64,000 nucleotides of DNA from Dromaius novaehollandiae (taxonomy: Eukaryota > Chordata > Aves > Casuariiformes > Dromaiidae): positions 21,906,501-21,970,500 of the forward strand of contig NC_088113.1 in the NCBI RefSeq assembly GCF_036370855.1, read 5' to 3'. Below are positions 61,580 through 64,000 of this stretch, in pieces. The notes below the pieces were generated by a model. It had not been told where the DNA came from. It searched no databases and saw only the letters and a list, made by a program, of their open reading frames with translations. Positions within the stretch are counted from its first letter, which is position 1. Each line of letters begins with the position of its first letter. The translations under genes and the position numbers were made by a program.

Positions 61580-62428
61580 CTTGACTTGTGTTGCACCCAG
61601 AGCTCTCGATTTGTTCTCTTGTGCTCCGCATACTCCCCTTTCCGCACTCTACACCCCAGGCAGGGCTCTCCCTTCAGCTCTCAGCAAGCTGCTGTCAGGA
61701 GAGTGGGGGTGCCTCTGCTGCCCTGGCAGCCCCAGCTGTCCCTGAAGGGGCTGATGGCCAGGCCCCCTGCCCAGTTCCTGCAGGCCCACAGCTGCGGGCC
61801 CTGGGGCTGGGATGAATGCCAGGGGGAGCTGGGTGGCAGGACAGGCCCCAGGTGGGGCTGATGGCAAGGGCAGGCCCACATTTGGGGGCTGGGGCCGCAG
61901 TTGGGGGGAGCTGGCGCTGGGGCAGGAGCTGGGCAGCGGAGCTGCCGCGGAGCACGGCCCTTCGGGACCAGCCCGGCGGCCGCCCCGCGGAGGAGGTGAG
62001 CGGGGCCGGGGGAGGCGCACTGCAGGCTGCGGGTCCCGCATGTGCCGGGGGTCCCGGCGGCTGGGAGCGTCCCGGGGCCACGGAGGCGGGGGGAGGAAGG
62101 GGGTGCGCCGGGGCTGCGGTGCGGTTTACTGCGCGGTCGGAGGAGCGCGGGGGGGGGGTCTCCTGTGTCAGCTCGGGAGCGTGTCGGGGAGCGGGGGGAG
62201 GAGGGTCGTGGAGGGGCGGGGGCAGTGTCGGAGCTGAGGCGGGGCCGGTCGCGGGGGTGTCGGGGGAGCCCCGGGCCGGTGGTGGGGCTGGCGGGGCCGC
62301 GCTCGGGGCTCTGCGGCCGTTTCCGGGGGGACAGGGGGGAAGGGGAAGGGGGGCGGGACGGAAAGGAACGGAATGTGCCGAGGGTCAAAGGTGCCCCAGC
62401 GCTGCGGGTGGGGGGCGGGCGTTGGGGT

Positions 62429-62679
62429 GCGGGAATGCGGGGAGCCGTAGCTTTCGGCGCGGCATGCCGGGAGCAGTAGTCTTCCGGCACTGGGCTTCCG
62501 GTGGGGCCTGTTTGTTCTGAGCGCGGCATGCTGGGAGCGGTAGTCTTCCGGCACTGGGCTTCCGGGCGGCCATGTTGCTTGGCATGGCATGCCGGGAGCA
62601 GTAGTCTTCCGGCACTGGGCTTCCGGGCCGCCCTTTTCGCGTGCACGGTATGCTGGGAGGTGTAGTCTTCTCAGGCGGG
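62429..62679. promoter_or_regulatory. ZNF143/ETS-like promoter cluster, unit E
   Basis: Same four modules; surrounding bases carry the C/E class variants. Confidence 0.75.
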
Positions 62680-63104
62680 GCTACTGGGTGACCATGCTGC
62701 GCCTCTCGAGGTGGCCCCGCGGGGGGGGCGGCGGCGGCGGCGGCGGCAGGTCCCTGCCAGCGGGGTTCCCAGTAGGCGGCCGCGTGGCAGGCCAGGAGCT
62801 GTAGTGCCCGCTGGGTCTGTTCCTTACTGGACATGTGTCACTCACGCCTGAGTCCCCACAGGTCACGGGGGACAGTGGAATGCCCCTGTTTTTCCCCGGT
62901 ACAGGGCAGGAAGTGTTTTCCATCTCCGATGGTGTTGCAAGACAACCTTGGAAGCTCAGAAAGAGTGTTCCTGCTGTTTAAACTAGGCAGATGAGGAGAA
63001 ACCCCCCCCCCCCATTTCCTGGGAGGAAATAATTCTTTAATCAAGGCCATGCTAGAAGTGCTAAAGCCTTAAAGAAATAGTAAATCAAAATGTTTTGTTT
63101 TCTA

Positions 63105-63499
63105 TGTAGACGTTGCCAATTTAGCAAAGGAATTCGAGGTATCCCCGAACTGAACTGTCCTCATTATAATACAAGAAAATCACGCCCATAGGTCAGAAAG
63201 ACCTGTGCCCGGGTGAAGACCCCTCCCCTGAGCATGCGTAGTTTTAAAATGGCGTGTAAGCAATATTAGAATTGTATGTAAATCACTAACCAACCGGTGT
63301 AAGAGGGAAAGTTGCAAACCTTGCAACTTGTATAAATGCTACTTGGAAAGCCGGGGCGGGGGGGGAGTTGCGCTTGATTTGTGGGGAAAACACCGAGCAG
63401 CCAGGCTTGCACAACTCTGAAATAAATAAGCAAATGTCTCTCCTGAGCGTGTCATTATTGGCTTAGTGCACAGCGGGCAACGAATCCGCTTTTCGGACA
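63105..63499 (+). mobile_element. Solo LTR-like fossil, unit E
   Basis: Same element, 395 bp, as in unit C. Confidence 0.5.
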
Positions 63500-63779
63500 G
63501 CAGCGTGACCAGGCAGGGTTGTCCCCGGGGGCTGGGGCTGTCCCTCTTGGAAATGGGGAGGGCGGGAAGAGTAGGAGGGGTGCTGCGGGCTCCTGGGGGT
63601 CGTAGCTTTGCTCAGGATTGGGGCCGGTTAGGCAGCTGCTGGGAGGAGTGGCGGTGCTGGGAGGGCACGGTGCGGAGCTGTCCTGCTGTGCAGCGCAAGG
63701 GAAAGTCGACCAGCACCGTTGCTGTCCGAGGACCCTGGAACAGCCCGAGAGACCCTGGAACAGCCACCCCACGGACACC

Positions 63780-64000
63780 GTGTCACTGCCTCGCAAGGCC
63801 ACCGCATGCAGGTACGTTTGACTACATCCGGCAGAAGAAATGTAAGCCGAAGGATCAGGGCAAATAGCTGCTTGTCTAGGTTTGTTACCTAGCGACGCAC
63901 TGGCAAAGCTTTTTATGAACACCCGTACTCGATCGAGTGCGTATTCATTCTGTGAATATTAATTACTGCCAGACCGCGTACGTCACTGATGCTTTAAAGC
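63780..64000 (+). repeat. Array unit F, first 221 bp only
   Basis: Starts with the same unit-start string and continues to the window edge, so the array extends further right. Confidence 0.95.

Larger units (their letters stand above)
54627..63779 (+). repeat. Array unit E (9153 bp)
   Basis: Three subrepeats, about 16 GC-box copies, five 39-bp copies. Carries the same diagnostic bases as unit C (A 55703, T 56841, C 62117, C 62420, T 62773). Confidence 0.96.
19041..64000 (+). repeat. ~9-kb macrosatellite array, units A-F
   Basis: Head-to-tail tandem array. I phased it on the string GTGTCACTGCCTCGCAAGGC, found at 19041, 26079, 35340, 44471, 54627 and 63780; periods are 7038, 9261, 9131, 10156 and 9153 bp. 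Outside nested minisatellites and homopolymers the units differ by only scattered single bases. The left boundary is sharp: sequence before 19041 is single-copy, whereas the same junction in later units is preceded by GGAACAGCCACCCCACGGAC. The right end is not reached. All units share one orientation. Confidence 0.97.

Noticed and set aside
19041-64000. Ribosomal DNA, histone cluster, CRISPR or telomeric array
   Set aside because: No 18S/28S/5.8S, histone or tRNA-like sequence, no spacer-repeat pattern and no TTAGGG runs were seen in the unit.

Overview
This window looks like vertebrate, almost certainly avian, nuclear DNA. Four CR1-type LINE fragments are present, one with the bird-typical octamer tail (ATTCTGTG-like). 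Introns are short and many CpG-rich islands are visible. There is no bacterial gene organisation. The species cannot be named from the sequence alone; a galliform such as chicken would fit.

Region 1 (1-19040) is ordinary single-copy DNA. The minus strand carries the 5' half of a transglutaminase gene, best matched by TGM3. It has five coding exons with consensus splice sites and a continuous frame: exon 1 8978-8984 coding, exon 2 2624-2791, exon 3 2082-2324, exon 4 1416-1534, exon 5 782-910. A TATA box lies at 9075-9081. The catalytic exon and the rest of the gene lie beyond position 1. Introns and flank hold CR1 fragments, microsatellites and otherwise featureless AT-rich sequence. I found no other gene between about 9.1 and 19.0 kb.

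Region 2 (19041-64000, continuing off the right edge) is a head-to-tail macrosatellite array. The repeat unit is about 9 kb, and five complete units (called A-E here) plus the first 221 bp of a sixth are visible: A 19041-26078 (7038 bp), B 26079-35339 (9261), C 35340-44470 (9131), D 44471-54626 (10156), E 54627-63779 (9153), F from 63780. Units are nearly identical; length differences come mainly from three nested repeats. These are a GC-box-rich 18/22/23-bp minisatellite (about 10, 12, 11, 20, 16 copies), a 39-bp minisatellite (2, 10, 7, 5, 5 copies) and a 924/933-bp subrepeat (1, 3, 3, 4, 3 copies).

Each unit looks like a transcription unit on the plus strand. A CpG-rich promoter-like block contains tandem Sp1/KLF-like boxes, tandem NRF1-like motifs and a perfect YY1-type element. 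A short GT-AG intron follows, then a run of predicted exons, some inside the amplified 924/933-bp subrepeat. A second CpG-rich block carries four tandem modules with ZNF143-like and ETS-like sites. A solo LTR-like fossil is fixed in every unit. Two adjacent predicted exons make a 106-codon open frame (including the stop) in units B-E. No protein homology is recognised, so the array may equally make a non-coding RNA. Units C and E share at least eight diagnostic variants absent from A, B and D, which hints at a two-unit higher-order repeat or a recent block duplication. All array interpretations rest on reading motifs and splice signals by eye; none has been tested against transcripts.
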